Shown in pieces: positions 62,992-64,000 of a stretch of DNA of 64,000 bases. The notes below the pieces were generated by a model. That model had not been told where the DNA came from and did no database searches. It saw nothing but the letters and a program-made list of their open reading frames with translations. The translations under genes were made by a program, and so were the position numbers. Location: assembly GCA_014549065.1 (NCBI GenBank), contig JACDOX010000139.1:1432034-1496033 (forward strand). The letters are read 5' to 3'. Every line of letters begins with the position of its first letter. Position 1 is the first letter of the stretch. Source of the stretch: Cardinalis cardinalis. Taxonomy: Eukaryota; Chordata; Aves; Passeriformes; Cardinalidae.

Positions 62992-63770
62992 TGGCATTCT
63001 TGCCTGCCCTGCCCTGCCTCACTTCATCCTGTGCCATGGTCCTATGGCCATGAGGGCCAGCTCCANATGGAGAGCCCCTGCCACAGAGAGTAATGCCCAC
63101 CTTTTGTTGTAATCTGCCAATAAATGGTTTCTCCTTTGGGTTCCAGCTCTGCCCTCGTGCAGGGTATAGGTTGGGTAGAGCAGCCACAAGCAGTGGGAAC
63201 AGCTAAGACTCTTCAACAATTTCAGTAGTTTTCTTGGATTAATACTGGATTAATTTTGTCTCTGAAAACAATACGTTTTGATAGGAGTTCTTGTTTCTCT
63301 AGGCTGATCTGGCTGGTTCAGTCATAGCTTACATAAGCTGGAACATCGAGGCATTTTTGAAAGAGAGAGGGAATGCAAGCCAAGACACAAATATGGGCTC
63401 CTATTTTCCTTTGAAAAATATGATTAGGTTTCCATTTTCCTCTTAGGCAGCAATAAGCTACTCCTCTGAGTGAGCAAATGGTCCTTTATATTTTGGAGAT
63501 ATTTGAGGAAATTGCCATGGCATTGTTGTTCCATAAGTCACTTCCAAAGTATTCTAGATCTCACGCAGAGGTGGAAAGAGTCTGTGACCAGACTGCACAG
63601 TCTAGAAACAACTGAGATTAAATGAAAGGCAGCAGGCACAATGTCTAAAACAGATAAATCAGGGTGACTGCATAGTTGCATTCTTGTTTTTCCACTGTAC
63701 TAACAGAAAGGGCAAAATAAGCCTGTACAGCAAATACATGAAAAAACACATACTAGAAGAAATATTTATG
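62992..63770. other. Spacer between the two repeat copies
   Basis: About 780 bases without a recognised feature. The left 200 bases are GC-richer, the rest AT-rich. Confidence 0.5.
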
Positions 63771-63887
63771 CTGTATTAGCATATTCTCTGCTCTAAATGA
63801 GCTTGGGCTAATTACTTATCAGACCAAAATGGGATAAGCAGGGGAGATAAGCTCTTAATATCACATTAGGAGAAATTAATTAAGCAG
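63771..63887 (+). repeat. Dispersed direct repeat, copy B
   Basis: Second copy of the element at 62877, same orientation, starting 894 bases downstream. The CTGTATTAGCATATTCTCTG start and the GGAGATAAGCTC core are the clearest matches. AT-rich sequence continues to the window end, where a poly(A) run is cut off. Confidence 0.65.
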
Positions 63888-64000
63888 AATAAACATAATT
63901 TATTTGATTCTTCTCTTTCCTATTTCAATTGCTTTACTTAGCAATCTCAGTAATGTTCTTCAACAAATTCTTTATTTATTTTCTTAAGCAGAAAAAAAAA

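Noticed and set aside
1..64000. tRNA, snRNA, Y RNA, 7SL, known microRNA seeds, CRISPR arrays and bacterial-type operons
   Set aside because: Scanning by eye found no convincing match. No regularly spaced identical repeats are present, and the sequence is vertebrate-like, so CRISPR and operons are not expected.

Overview
This window looks like vertebrate, probably songbird (passerine), nuclear DNA, and it holds no gene I can support. It is AT-rich and CpG-poor. Every open frame is short and none looks like a known protein. The recognisable content is CR1-type LINE fragments and solo long terminal repeats (LTRs) of endogenous retroviruses (ERVs). CR1 plus ERVs with no obvious SINEs is the usual avian pattern. 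Several LTRs resemble families I associate with songbird genomes. That placement is from memory and no database was searched.

Layout. 1-11998 is mostly unannotated, with a G/T-only tract at 2487-2740, a doubtful LTR fragment near 7250-7740 and a (TA)n microsatellite at 9864. 11999-13680 holds two minus-strand LTRs. 15480-16080 is an old minus-strand CR1. 16081-29217 is largely unique-looking sequence containing a CR1 tail (22531-22690) and, next to it, the only dense CpG cluster in the window (23075-23317), my best candidate for a functional element. 29218-36253 is insertion-rich: LTRs at 29218, 33581 and 35963 and CR1 tails at 34770 and 35651. 38400-39310 looks like a 3' LTR with a polypurine tract and a decayed ERV internal piece. 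A 240-base assembly gap (40752-40991) begins inside a 10-bp tandem repeat. 46192-46619 is a well-preserved solo LTR with an alpharetrovirus-like R region. 50890-52515 is an ancient CR1 that still shows its reverse-transcriptase block. 53527-54300 is the one plus-strand LTR. 59129-59480 is a further compact LTR.

Four LTRs have exact target-site duplications that I could read directly: GGGTC, GAAAG, GAAAAT and GATAGA. The 5-bp and 6-bp lengths divide them into ERVL-like and ERVK/alpharetrovirus-like groups. Eight of the nine LTRs placed with reasonable confidence are on the minus strand. Introns usually show LTRs antisense to the host gene, so one reading is that the window lies in a large intron, or close to a gene, transcribed on the plus strand. 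No exon was recognised, so this remains an inference.

About fifty isolated single-base Ns are scattered through the sequence. They interrupt some open frames and some repeats.
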